Positions 22,601 through 31,041 of a stretch of 33,745 nt of DNA are shown here, one piece after another. This DNA comes from Kiritimatiellota bacterium. GTDB taxonomy: Bacteria; Verrucomicrobiota; Kiritimatiellia; Kiritimatiellales; Tichowtungiaceae. Position 1 is the first letter of the stretch; every line of letters starts with the position of its first letter. The position numbers and the translations under genes were made by a program. The DNA lies in the NCBI GenBank assembly GCA_014381785.1, contig JACNKZ010000061.1, forward strand, positions 1 through 33,745. The letters are read 5' to 3'. A model generated the notes under the pieces. The model worked only from the letters and a program-made list of their open reading frames with translations, searched no databases and was not told where the DNA came from.

Positions 22601-24031
22601 ATGGATTTAAAAGTTCTCATCGTCAGCGGAGCATTCCTGATCGGGGTTCCAGTCGCCGTTATCGCGGGACTGGCCTGGCGGCCTTTTCAGAAACTCCTGA
22701 TGGCGCTCATGTGCTTTTCGCTGTGCTATCCGGACGCGCTGACCGTCAACCTGATCTCGCGCGAAAGCTATCGCATGAGTACCCGCGGCATTGAGCTGGG
22801 CCTGTTTGATGTCTGCTCAATCGCTCTGCTCATCATCCTGATGATTAAACCGCACAGCGGTCGCTTCCGCTGGTTCCCGCCGCTCACCATTTCCTACGGC
22901 ATTTATGTGCTGTTCGTTCTCTTATCGTGGACGCTGACCCCGGGCGATCTTCCGGTACCCAACCTTGCGACTCAGACCTACGCGAAGCAGGGATATGAGT
23001 TTTATCACTTTTTCGAAACCAGCCTCTATCCCCTGTTCGAAGTGACCAAACTGCTTCGCGGCGGCATTGTCTACCTGATGATCGTCAATTATATCCGCGA
23101 TGAGGAGAACCTGAAAACCGTGATTCACTCCCTGGTTCTGGTCGTGGCGGTCATGACGTTTGAGGCCCTGCTCGACCGCTATTTCTATGGCAAGCACCGG
23201 GTTTCCGGCACGCTGGGCCACCCCAACAGTCTGGGAACCTTCATGGGAATGCTCGGCACGCTGATGTTCGGCTTCACGCTGTTCCGTAAAACGTTTATAT
23301 CCAGTGCACTCTTCGGTATTGCAACCGCCTCCTGTCTGGTCAGCGTTTTGCTGACCATTTCACGCGGCGCACTTTCCGCCATGGTGATGGGAATCTGGAC
23401 GGTGGTTTCCGCCCTCTTCCACCGCTACCTGAATCTCAAAAACTTCACGATCCTTTTCCTCGGATCGCTTCTGGCGCTCGGCCTGTTTTTTGTGGCGGCG
23501 GACACCATCACCACACGCTTTCTCGGCGAACAGGATGCGGTCAGCGATATTCAATACCGCGGGCTGTACAACGAAGAAGCCCGCATGATGGCGGCCGACC
23601 ACCCGCTAGGCGTCGGCATGGGCAATTTTTCAACCTACTCCTGGCTGAAGTATGGCCGTGCGGTCAGTCTGAATGAATACGGAACACAGGCCCACAATCT
23701 GTGGTACCTGACGCTGGGTGAGCTGGGCTACCCCGGTCTGATCGCGTTCATCTTCTACTGGCTGCGATGCGCATCCATCGGCGTACCCTTCCTGTTCCGG
23801 CGAAACAAGGGAATGATTTACGCCGCGGCCGCGGCCGCCACGGCGGCCATTCTGATCGGGCATATCCAATTTATGCTGCAGCTCAGTTACCGCCAAACCT
23901 CCATCTTTATGCTGAATAAAATTCTGCTGGGTATGATTGTTGCCTGCTGGTACATCGACCGCGACACCCGCCGCGAGGAACGGGCTCTCCGTGCCGCCCA
24001 GCGCAATCCGAACGCTTTAGGACGCCTATGA
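22601..24031 (+). CDS. O-antigen ligase/polymerase-like membrane protein (Wzy_C)
   Basis: A 476-residue protein with about eleven membrane segments. Between them is the large periplasmic loop with the Wzy_C/WaaL hallmarks: GTLGHPNSLGTFMGMLG, LTISRGALSAMVMG, ADHPLGVGMGNFSTYSW and the AHNLWYLTLGELGYPGL stretch, where the histidine is the candidate catalytic residue. Such proteins join O-antigen or related glycans to a lipid core, or polymerise exopolysaccharide. It overlaps the following GT4 gene by 4 bp (ATGA), which supports a role in surface glycan assembly. Confidence 0.86.
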   Translation: MDLKVLIVSGAFLIGVPVAVIAGLAWRPFQKLLMALMCFSLCYPDALTVNLISRESYRMSTRGIELGLFDVCSIALLIILMIKPHSGRFRWFPPLTISYGIYVLFVLLSWTLTPGDLPVPNLATQTYAKQGYEFYHFFETSLYPLFEVTKLLRGGIVYLMIVNYIRDEENLKTVIHSLVLVVAVMTFEALLDRYFYGKHRVSGTLGHPNSLGTFMGMLGTLMFGFTLFRKTFISSALFGIATASCLVSVLLTISRGALSAMVMGIWTVVSALFHRYLNLKNFTILFLGSLLALGLFFVAADTITTRFLGEQDAVSDIQYRGLYNEEARMMAADHPLGVGMGNFSTYSWLKYGRAVSLNEYGTQAHNLWYLTLGELGYPGLIAFIFYWLRCASIGVPFLFRRNKGMIYAAAAAATAAILIGHIQFMLQLSYRQTSIFMLNKILLGMIVACWYIDRDTRREERALRAAQRNPNALGRL

Positions 24032-25167
24032 AAACAATCGTCTGTTACGATGACAATCCCGATTACGGCGGACATCAGGTGATGGCCTGTCTGGCTGTCG
24101 AATCCCTCTCCAAAGCCAAAGACATCCGGCTGGTTTTTTTCTACAGCCCGCAGAACGACCGCCTCCGGCGGCGGTTGGAAAAGATTCAAGCGGGCAGCAC
24201 GTCGATGGAACTGCGCATCACGCCGTACCGCACCCGCAAATTGCAGGGACTTCGCAACCGGTTTGCCAAAAAGGCGATCCACAAACTTCGTCACCTGATA
24301 GAAAGGGAAAGCCCGGATCTGGTGCTCTGTATCCAGGGAGAAATCGAACACGCCTCGCTCGCACTGTGCGCCGGACAACGGATGAGAGCGCCCTGCATCA
24401 GCTACATTCCGATTCCCCACCGCATGGCGCTGATGGGTGCCAAGTTCGGCAGGCTGCGCGACGGCCTCAATGCCTACCTCTTCCGCCGGCCCAACGGATG
24501 GATCACCATCAGTGAGTCGATGAAAACCCTGCTCCAAAAACGCGGAACCAAACGGCCGATTCAGGTTGTCCACAACGGCATCGACACCTCCCGGTTCGCC
24601 CCGCTGGCCAAACAGGCCGCCCGCACCGCGCTCGGTCTGCCGGAACACAAAACGTTGATCGGCAACATCGGACGTGTGGAGTTCAATCAGAAGCAGCAGG
24701 ACTTCCTCGCCCGCACATTTTCCACCCATTGGAAAAACCAGGATGAAATGCATCTGGTTCTGGTGGGCGACGGCCCCGACAGCGGCCGCCTGCACACACT
24801 GATTAACGATCTGGAAATTCAAAGTCAGGTCTCGTTCCTGCCGTGGCAGGAGGAAAGCGCACTGGTGTATTCCGCACTCGACATGCTCATCATTCCATCG
24901 CGCTTCGAAGGCGTTCCGCTGGTCATGCTCGAAGCCCTCGCCTGCGGCACGCCCGTCATTGCCAGCGCGCGCGACGGCATGAAGGATCTGCTGCCGGTCG
25001 CCTGGACCTTCGAAACGGAAAACGGCGATGCGCTCGCCGCCACCTACGAGTATGTTTCCAACCATTGGAAAAATGAGATCACCACCCTGCAGACGAAAAT
25101 CAAAACCGAATACACCATTGAGGTGTTCCAGCAGAATTTCGAAGACGCCGTCCGCCGGTTTATCTAG
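24028..25167 (+). CDS. Glycosyltransferase family 4
   Basis: A 379-residue cytoplasmic GT-B enzyme. N-terminal YDDNPDYGGHQVMACLAVES gives the glycine-rich acceptor loop; the C-terminal lobe has QVVHNGIDTSRF, IGNIGRVEFNQKQQDF, LVLVGDGPDSGRL and the E-x7-E donor motif SRFEGVPLVMLEALACGTP. Translationally coupled to the O-antigen-ligase-like gene, so it probably adds a sugar to the same surface glycan. Codons 25056-25070 hold a perfect palindrome read as S-N-H-W-K, and 24719-24733 a one-mismatch copy. Ends just before a strong inverted repeat. Confidence 0.92.
   Translation: MKTIVCYDDNPDYGGHQVMACLAVESLSKAKDIRLVFFYSPQNDRLRRRLEKIQAGSTSMELRITPYRTRKLQGLRNRFAKKAIHKLRHLIERESPDLVLCIQGEIEHASLALCAGQRMRAPCISYIPIPHRMALMGAKFGRLRDGLNAYLFRRPNGWITISESMKTLLQKRGTKRPIQVVHNGIDTSRFAPLAKQAARTALGLPEHKTLIGNIGRVEFNQKQQDFLARTFSTHWKNQDEMHLVLVGDGPDSGRLHTLINDLEIQSQVSFLPWQEESALVYSALDMLIIPSRFEGVPLVMLEALACGTPVIASARDGMKDLLPVAWTFETENGDALAATYEYVSNHWKNEITTLQTKIKTEYTIEVFQQNFEDAVRRFI
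25056..25070. repeat. Iterated palindrome TTCCAA-CCA-TTGGAA (inside GT4 gene)
   Basis: Perfect copy in coding DNA. Confidence 0.85.
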
Positions 25168-25177
25168 AGCACACCGT

Positions 25178-25266
25178 AACCCACCCCGGCCTGCGGCCAC
25201 CCCTCCAAAGGAGGGGAGCGTTTGAAATCCCCTCCACCGGAGGGGTGCCGGAACGGCGGGGTGGTT
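25178..25266. repeat. Multi-stem inverted repeat (AACCCACCCCG ... CGGGGTGGTT)
   Basis: Outer arms ACCCACCCCG and CGGGGTGGTT enclose two further stems, CCCCTCC-AAA-GGAGGGG and CCCCTCC-ACC-GGAGGGG. It lies 10 bp after the GT4 stop and 61 bp from the GH9 stop, so it may also end transcription from both sides. Confidence 0.85.
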
Positions 25267-25327
25267 ATCTCTGAAACGACATTTCAATCGTTAGATGATC
25301 TAGATGAAACGGTTATAACTCTTCGGT

Positions 25328-28300
25328 TTACGGAGAATTTGCAGTAGAAAAATAGGCGAAGACCATGGCGGTGCGGGCCAGGTCGTCGATGACAAACTCT
25401 CCGTGAAGAACCGACTCCCACGTATCCACATATTTCCGGGCAACCGGATAGACCGGTTCACCGGGCGCGGCCCAGTCGTCGCGGTAAACCGGACAGGAGT
25501 GATCCAGAATCTGGCTGTAATAGTCGCGGTCCACAATATCCTCTGCCAGTCCGTAGATGTTGTAGCCGGGAATCGGCTCATCGATGCCATCGCCGTGGTC
25601 AAATTTGTTGTGCGGATGCATGGGATACTTATCCCCGATGCCGGTGATGTAGGTCGTGCTCAGCGGGTTGGCCCCGAGCGACCAGTCCAGATTGATCCGG
25701 GCGCGTTCGAGCCAGTCGCTGTCGCCGGTCAGTTCATACGCCAGAATATAGCCGTAGGGGCGGCGGATTTCGGCGCCTTCGCCCCACTTCAGGGAGGAAT
25801 AGCTTTTGACTTCAAAATCATAGGGCAGATCCGTTTCCAGCCAGCAGCCGTCGATCTGCGCGACGATTTCGTCGGCGATGATCGAGCGGATATCCTCAAA
25901 CACGGGAAGTCCGTTGGTGAGCGTGGCGTAATCGTAGAGCATGACGTAGCCCTGTGTGGCTCCGCTGTAGCCGGCCTTGTCGTAGATGATGTCGCCGAGG
26001 GTGTCCTTCAGCGTGCGGTTTCCTTTGACGCGATAAATGATGTTGCTGAATTCATTGTGAATTTCCGGGCTTTGGGTGAGTCGGTACATTTCGATTGCGG
26101 CCCAGACCCGATAGGTGGTGTCGTTGGTTGAGAAATAGTTCCCCGTGTTGATATCCGGGATTTCGCCACTGCCGATCGGATTGTGATACACGTCCAGATT
26201 GCTATCCGGCGGAAGCGGATAGGAGTCCGGGAAATTGGTGAGACATTGCCAGGCGAGCGCGGCTTTGCTGCTGTACAGAGCGGCCGCGGCCGGATCAACC
26301 GATTTATAAATGCGGGCGGCTTTGGCCAGAATGGCGCAGGCGGCGGCGGTGTCGCGCGTCGTCTTGAGCGTCACCCATACCTTGCCGGTCTGTTCGCTCG
26401 GCATGTCGTCCGACCAATGCGGATAGCTGACTTTATTAAAAGCCGCTCCGTTCGCACTCACCATTTTGCAGATCCAGTCCAGCTCCCACTTGGCTTCATC
26501 GAGCACATCGGGAATGCCGTTGCCGCTTTCGGGAATATTGAGCTGATTGTCCGCAAAGCGGTCCGGCACCGTTTCGTACATCGTCAGCAGCAGATTAACG
26601 GCATCGGCGGCGGACTTGGTGTATTTGTTATAATCCGCCGCGTCATACCACCCACCACTGAAATCAGAAAACTCTCCGATCGGCTCGTCGGCATACAGTA
26701 GCGGCGACAGGTCGGCAATCGAGTTGTGGTAATAGGCGGTGTTGGTGTTCTGATGGGCGTCGCCAATGCGCGTCCACTGCCCGCATGTTGCCGGGTTGGT
26801 CATCGCAAGTCCGCTACGCTGATACCACAGGCTGCGCATACAGTCTGTGAAGGTGTCGACGTAAACGTCGTCGGCGATCTCGAAATCATAACTGCAGCCG
26901 ATGCCGGGCACAAAGATCCGGTATTCACCCGGTGTGCGCAGGGATGAGAAATCAGCGCGCCAGACCTCTTCGCCGCTGAACGGCATGTCCGGATTGCCAA
27001 AATGATCGGGGTTTTCAGACCGGGTGAGCTGTGAGGTGTACACATTAAGGCCAGTCTGCACATCCTGCACATAAGCGGTGTGCGACACGTTGGTATCCAG
27101 CGGCATCGCCCCCAGATCACCCAGATAGTTGCCGACATAGGCGATCTTCGTCGCTTCCGGCAGCCAACCGACCTGATTGACTTTAATGGACGAGCTGACA
27201 TCGGTTTCGCTGTAAATAAAGGCAATCGTGCTGTTATCCGGATAATTGCCGGACACATCCTGAACATGGTTGGAATACACATACGCCTGCCCCGGAGTCA
27301 GCCCCTCGGCCAGCTCAACATACACATAGTACTTCACAATCGGACTGTCTGCCGACCCGTTGAAACCCTCAACCCACGAACGCAACCCGATATCGCTCAC
27401 CTCAACCGGTGTCCCGTCGTCTGCCTTGAAAACCGCGTGATTGCTCAGATCCTTCAGAGAAATCGGGTCGAGCTGGTCGCTGCAGGTAACCTCTAAAACG
27501 GTATGGCTTAATACCTCAATCTGCTCACAACTGATGCCGATCCGGTCCTGCAGCGAAATACAATCGACGTAAAAATTCTGCGGGAACGAAACGTCGCCAA
27601 TCTCACTATTGAGAACTTCGAGACGCATATGCCGGATCGCCCCCACCTCGTTACTGCCGCCCTGGAGCAGATCCACCCACGGGATCACAACCTGTTTGTA
27701 CTCTTCGGTGATGCCGGCAGACAACTGGCCGTTCAGGTCACACAGGTACGGACGGATATCCACCGGAAAGCTCATCTGATCCGGGGAAAACTGATACACG
27801 CGTAATCGCAGAATATCGTTATAGGTGCCGGATGCGGAACGAATATAGAATTCCAACGCATCCGCGTTGCCGAACGACACCGCCTCAAAATCGATGGCGG
27901 GATAATAGTGCCACTCATTCTTCAGCGAAAATTGAATGCTGTTGTTGCCCTGATAGGCCAGCGCGGCATCACTGACCACAACCGCATCGGAACTTCCCGT
28001 AATGGCTTCAGGCTCTTCATCAAAAATGAGCAGCTCCACCGCCGAGAAACTACTCTGCGGATCGGTACCCAGCAGATATTCGTGCGAAGAGATAAACAGG
28101 TCGCCGTCAGGATCTTCATTCCCATCCGCCAGCAACGGATTCAGCAGATTCGTCACTTCCCAGCCATCCGGCAGGCCGTCGTTGTCTGTATCCTCATCCA
28201 GCGGATCCATGCCGCCCTCTATCTCCGCTCCATCGTTTATTAGATCACCGTCACTGTCGGGGTTATCCGGCAGTGTTTTATAAACAATCCGTTCCCGCGC

Positions 28301-28639
28301 GTCCGGCAATCCGTCCGCGTCACTATCGATGTCCATATTGCCCACGCGAAAAAACACGCCGGTTGACGACGCGGAATTCCATGTAAGCGAACGGGCCCCG
28401 GCAGTCGGCACCAGATTTTGCGCCTCGATTTTCCAAACATTGGAACCCAGATTATTCGAAGAATAGACTTCCACCTGATTAGTGAAGCCTTCCGGCACAT
28501 AGACGATGACATCCGCACCGCTCATGCCCATCCACAACTCGTTGCTGTATGCTGCCGGAACAGGATCGCTCTGCGCGCAACACGCGCTAAGCAAGCCAAA
28601 CACCCCGAAAAACCAAATTATCCCCCGTTTTTTGCTCAT
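25328..28639 (-). CDS. Glycoside hydrolase family 9 (endoglucanase-like), multidomain lipoprotein
   Basis: An 1103-residue exported enzyme. Residues 1-20 are a signal with lipobox LSAC, suggesting a lipid anchor. About 102-195: calcium-binding thrombospondin-3-like repeats (DIDSDADGLPD, DNPDSDGDLINDG, DEDTDNDGLPDG). About 200-365: a beta domain of carbohydrate-binding type. About 370-480: an Ig-like domain. About 484-590: the CelD_N/E-set domain (SIKVNQVGWLPEATKIAYV). From about 590: the GH9 (alpha/alpha)6 domain with GGWYDAADYNKY (D666 and D669, the catalytic base pair), MHPHNKF in the PHHR position and a C-terminal HGEFVIDDLA with the likely acid Glu1081. It should cut beta-1,4-glucan or a related glycan at the cell surface. 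Its upstream region is duplicated (see findings). Confidence 0.88.
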   Translation of the reverse strand: MSKKRGIIWFFGVFGLLSACCAQSDPVPAAYSNELWMGMSGADVIVYVPEGFTNQVEVYSSNNLGSNVWKIEAQNLVPTAGARSLTWNSASSTGVFFRVGNMDIDSDADGLPDARERIVYKTLPDNPDSDGDLINDGAEIEGGMDPLDEDTDNDGLPDGWEVTNLLNPLLADGNEDPDGDLFISSHEYLLGTDPQSSFSAVELLIFDEEPEAITGSSDAVVVSDAALAYQGNNSIQFSLKNEWHYYPAIDFEAVSFGNADALEFYIRSASGTYNDILRLRVYQFSPDQMSFPVDIRPYLCDLNGQLSAGITEEYKQVVIPWVDLLQGGSNEVGAIRHMRLEVLNSEIGDVSFPQNFYVDCISLQDRIGISCEQIEVLSHTVLEVTCSDQLDPISLKDLSNHAVFKADDGTPVEVSDIGLRSWVEGFNGSADSPIVKYYVYVELAEGLTPGQAYVYSNHVQDVSGNYPDNSTIAFIYSETDVSSSIKVNQVGWLPEATKIAYVGNYLGDLGAMPLDTNVSHTAYVQDVQTGLNVYTSQLTRSENPDHFGNPDMPFSGEEVWRADFSSLRTPGEYRIFVPGIGCSYDFEIADDVYVDTFTDCMRSLWYQRSGLAMTNPATCGQWTRIGDAHQNTNTAYYHNSIADLSPLLYADEPIGEFSDFSGGWYDAADYNKYTKSAADAVNLLLTMYETVPDRFADNQLNIPESGNGIPDVLDEAKWELDWICKMVSANGAAFNKVSYPHWSDDMPSEQTGKVWVTLKTTRDTAAACAILAKAARIYKSVDPAAAALYSSKAALAWQCLTNFPDSYPLPPDSNLDVYHNPIGSGEIPDINTGNYFSTNDTTYRVWAAIEMYRLTQSPEIHNEFSNIIYRVKGNRTLKDTLGDIIYDKAGYSGATQGYVMLYDYATLTNGLPVFEDIRSIIADEIVAQIDGCWLETDLPYDFEVKSYSSLKWGEGAEIRRPYGYILAYELTGDSDWLERARINLDWSLGANPLSTTYITGIGDKYPMHPHNKFDHGDGIDEPIPGYNIYGLAEDIVDRDYYSQILDHSCPVYRDDWAAPGEPVYPVARKYVDTWESVLHGEFVIDDLARTAMVFAYFSTANSP
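28431..28445. repeat. Iterated palindrome TTCCAA-ACA-TTGGAA (inside GH9 gene)
   Basis: Perfect copy in coding DNA, read as S-N-V-W-K on the minus strand. Confidence 0.85.
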
Positions 28640-28726
28640 TTCCTGCTCGCTCTACCCTGTCTCTATGCAAAATCAGTCGCATGACCCCACCGCCGCAACC
28701 ATTGCGTATCCGGCGACGGCGTTAGA
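28629..28726 (-). repeat. Direct repeat A: upstream region and start of the GH9 gene
   Basis: About 98 bp, copied at 28773-28869 with an offset of 143-144 bp. The best-conserved part begins GTCTCTATGCAAAATCAGTC (plus strand, 28659). It contains CGCAA-CCA-TTGCG (28694-28706) and includes the GH9 start codon. Confidence 0.85.
28694..28706. promoter_or_regulatory. Candidate operator CGCAA-CCA-TTGCG upstream of GH9
   Basis: A 5-bp-arm palindrome 55 bp upstream of the GH9 start. It is conserved, with longer arms, in the second copy (28836-28850, CCGCAACCGTTGCGG). The form is like operators of dimeric regulators such as the LacI family; that is inference. Confidence 0.45.
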
Positions 28727-28772
28727 CCAACGAATCAGTGCTGTGTTCAATTTTAATCCCTAAAAAAACCCG

Positions 28773-28869
28773 CTGTTTTCTCATTCTCTGCGTTCTGCCC
28801 AGTCTCTATGCAAAATCAGTCGCATGACTCCACCGCCGCAACCGTTGCGGATCCGGTAAACGCGGTAGA
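28773..28869 (-). repeat. Direct repeat B: duplicated upstream region with vestigial start
   Basis: Second copy of the GH9 upstream region. On the minus strand it also ends in an ATG-initiated frame (MRKQRVFLGI, compare MSKKRGIIWF of GH9) that stops after 20 codons, so it looks like the 5' remnant of a deleted paralog or a partial duplication. The rest of the gap up to 29076 shows no gene. Confidence 0.75.
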
Positions 28870-29076
28870 AAGAAGCAGGAAGGATGCCCGCAATAAAAAA
28901 ACGGGTTTTGAAAAACAGGCGGGCAACTCACCATTACCTCTGCGCCTGAAACGCCGCCACCGACCTCACATCTGATGCTCAATGCGCCTTTCGTGGGGAA
29001 TACGCCCAAACACAGCGCAGAGACGGTTTGATCTGCCCGCTTAATCAGCGTATAAACAACCAATTAGAAGCAGGCT

Positions 29077-29901
29077 ATGTACTTAGAATTTTTCCAGCTG
29101 AAAGAATTTCCGTTCAACGTAACGCCCGACCCGCGGTTCCTCTACTTTTCGGAACGCCACCGCGAGGCCTACGACTCGTTGCTGTACGGTATTGAACACC
29201 GCAAAGGGTTTGTTGTGCTGACCGGCGAGGTCGGTTGCGGCAAAACCACGATCTGCCGTTCCGTGCTCAACCGCCTGCCAACCAACACCCATTCCGCGCT
29301 GATCCTCAACCCGTCCCTGACGCCATCGCAGCTCATCCGCTCGATCCTGCTCGATCTCGGAATGGATCCCAAAGGGCGCGACAAACTCGTCCACATCGCC
29401 CAGCTCAACCGCTTCCTGCTCAAATGCCTCGAAGTCGGCGAAAACGTCTGCATTATCATCGATGAATCACAGAACCTGGACTCCCGGCTGATAGAGCAGG
29501 TGCGCATGCTCTCCAATCTGGAAACCGATCAGCACAAGCTGATGCAGATTATTCTCTCCGGCCAGCCCGAGCTCAAAGAGCGGCTGGCGCAACCGGAGCT
29601 GCGGCAGCTCCGCCAGCGGGTGATGGTACACTGCGACCTCGAGCCGCTCTCCATCATTGAAACCGCGCTCTACATTCAGCACCGCCTCAACGTGGCAGGC
29701 GCCAGCGGACGCATCCACTTCGACCGCACAGCGGTTGAACAGATTCACCGGCAGGCCGCAGGCATTCCGCGCCAGATCAACACCATCTGCGACCGCTCCC
29801 TGCTCGCCGCCTATGTCCGCCGGGATTTTCAAGTGACTGCCTTTGATGTGCAAAATGCACTCAAAGAGCTCAAGTCGGTGATTCACGGGAGTGCCCAATG
29901 A
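29077..29901 (+). CDS. ExeA/GspA-like AAA ATPase
   Basis: A 274-residue ATPase of the type II secretion / MSHA accessory family. It starts MYLEFFQLKEFPFNVTPDPRF followed by SERHREAYDSLLYGIEHRKG, the typical ExeA opening. Walker A is GEVGCGKTT (about residues 50-58), Walker B IIIDESQNLD; the sensor region is ILSGQPELKERL and the arginine region QLRQRVMVHCDLEPL. ExeA lacks here the peptidoglycan-binding C-terminal domain found in Aeromonas, so only the ATPase module is present. Overlaps the next gene by 4 bp (ATGA). Confidence 0.9.
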   Translation: MYLEFFQLKEFPFNVTPDPRFLYFSERHREAYDSLLYGIEHRKGFVVLTGEVGCGKTTICRSVLNRLPTNTHSALILNPSLTPSQLIRSILLDLGMDPKGRDKLVHIAQLNRFLLKCLEVGENVCIIIDESQNLDSRLIEQVRMLSNLETDQHKLMQIILSGQPELKERLAQPELRQLRQRVMVHCDLEPLSIIETALYIQHRLNVAGASGRIHFDRTAVEQIHRQAAGIPRQINTICDRSLLAAYVRRDFQVTAFDVQNALKELKSVIHGSAQ

Positions 29902-30530
29902 GTTTAATTCAAGACGCCTTGAAACGGAAAACAGAAGAGCAGAACCCCCTGCCCGCCGCCCCGCCGCCTGAACAGCCAGCGGCATCAAAAGAAGCGGCTC
30001 CGCCGCCCACACAACCGGCGGCACCGAAAGAACCCGCGACATCGAAAAAAACGCCTCCGCCCCCTGCACCGGAGCCGATACCTGAAACGTTGCAGGACAA
30101 CTCATCCACCCGAAAACTTTTCATCATCCTCTCGGCATCGATTGTCCTGATTCTGCTGATCATCGGCAGCAGCATCTACCTCGTTATAAACCAGTCGGCA
30201 ACCGATGAAACGCTGAAAGAAATCGAAGCAACGGAACCGCCCGTCGTGCAAGCGGCACTGACTCCAGCGGTTGCCCCCGCCCCGGCTCCGAAACCGGCTC
30301 CGGAGCCTGCTCCAAAACCGGCTCCCAAAAAGGTCACAAAAGACAAATGGCCCGAACTCACCTTCTCCGGCTCCGCAGTGGGCGGGAATGAGATTCTGGC
30401 AATCATCAACGGACGCATGCTCTCCGTCGGCAGCCAGCTCAGAGGCGTCAAAGTGCTTCAAATCGGCAAAAACGAAGTGCTGGTTGAATTCGAAGGCGAA
30501 AAACGCATCCTGCGTGTCGACGACCAGTAA
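29898..30530 (+). CDS. GspB/ExeB-like single-span periplasmic protein
   Basis: A 210-residue protein. The N-terminus SLIQDALKRK is the short cytoplasmic motif of GspB/ExeB-type partners. Residues 17-65 are Pro/Ala-rich, a membrane helix follows (about 72-97, KLFIILSASIVLILLIIGSS), then a second Pro/Ala-rich linker with (AP)KPAP repeats and a small C-terminal domain (AIINGRMLSVGSQLRGVKVL, EVLVEFEGEKRILRV) like the GspB/PilP-type periplasmic fold. Coupled to the ExeA-like ATPase, so the two probably form an inner-membrane complex helping a secretion or pilus machine. GGGAG precedes the ATG. No other secretion genes are in the window. Confidence 0.85.
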   Translation: MSLIQDALKRKTEEQNPLPAAPPPEQPAASKEAAPPPTQPAAPKEPATSKKTPPPPAPEPIPETLQDNSSTRKLFIILSASIVLILLIIGSSIYLVINQSATDETLKEIEATEPPVVQAALTPAVAPAPAPKPAPEPAPKPAPKKVTKDKWPELTFSGSAVGGNEILAIINGRMLSVGSQLRGVKVLQIGKNEVLVEFEGEKRILRVDDQ

Positions 30531-30565
30531 CCGCATGCCGCCCTCACAGGAGCGGAGAAATTTTA

Positions 30566-30749
30566 GACAGGATTTACAAGATCAACAGGATTGAGATCTG
30601 GTAAATCAGGATGCTGTTTTCTTCCGTGAAATCCATCAATCCCAACCAACAAAACTCCGCAAGCAAAGGCTTCTGACGGAACAGGTCTTTAGATTGACCG
30701 GGTTCTTTCTCACCCCTTCAAGAGATCTTGCAAATCCTGTTATCCTGTC
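30566..30749. repeat. Inverted element bounded by GACAGGAT / ATCCTGTC (copy 2)
   Basis: Left end GACAGGATTTACAAGATC with AACAGGATT after it; right end AAATCCTGTTATCCTGTC in inverse orientation. It begins 35 bp after the GspB-like stop. No gene inside. Confidence 0.7.
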
Positions 30750-30880
30750 AGAAAACAGCCCTGGCTCGCCCAATTCAGAATTTCGGCTTGAACCACTCCC
30801 TGCGGTCATTATTTCCTTCGGAAATTATGTTTCGCGCTTCATCACTCCTTCCGTCATTGGGTGTTTCGCGTTTCAGTAAT

Positions 30881-30952
30881 GTGGGACAGGCTTCCAGCCT
30901 GTCTGCACCTGCCTTGCCGAGCTACAGCAGACAGGCTGGAAGCCTGTCCCAC
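30881..30952. repeat. 25-bp perfect inverted repeat with nested hairpins
   Basis: Arms at 30881-30905 and 30928-30952 are exact reverse complements. Each contains a 7-3-7 hairpin: ACAGGCT-TCC-AGCCTGT and ACAGGCT-GGA-AGCCTGT, flanked by GTGGG and CCCAC. The whole 30531-31041 gap has no gene, only these repeats. Confidence 0.92.
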
Positions 30953-31041
30953 TTTGAAAACACATAGAGTCAGATTCATAGGCATTCGCTTTAAAAACTC
31001 CTTAACTTAGTGCTTCCTTCATTTCCTGTGGGAAATGAGGG

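Noticed and set aside
23887-25287. 466-codon minus-strand open frame
   Set aside because: Antisense of the GT4 gene with clear family motifs; the antisense product has no recognisable domain or ribosome site.
28665-28975. Two plus-strand short frames starting MQNQSHD (28665-28763 and 28808-28975)
   Set aside because: They are alike only because the control region is duplicated; no ribosome sites, and the conserved feature is better explained on the minus strand.
30694-30967. Short plus-strand frames after the GspB-like gene
   Set aside because: They run through the inverted repeats and have no ribosome site or family resemblance.
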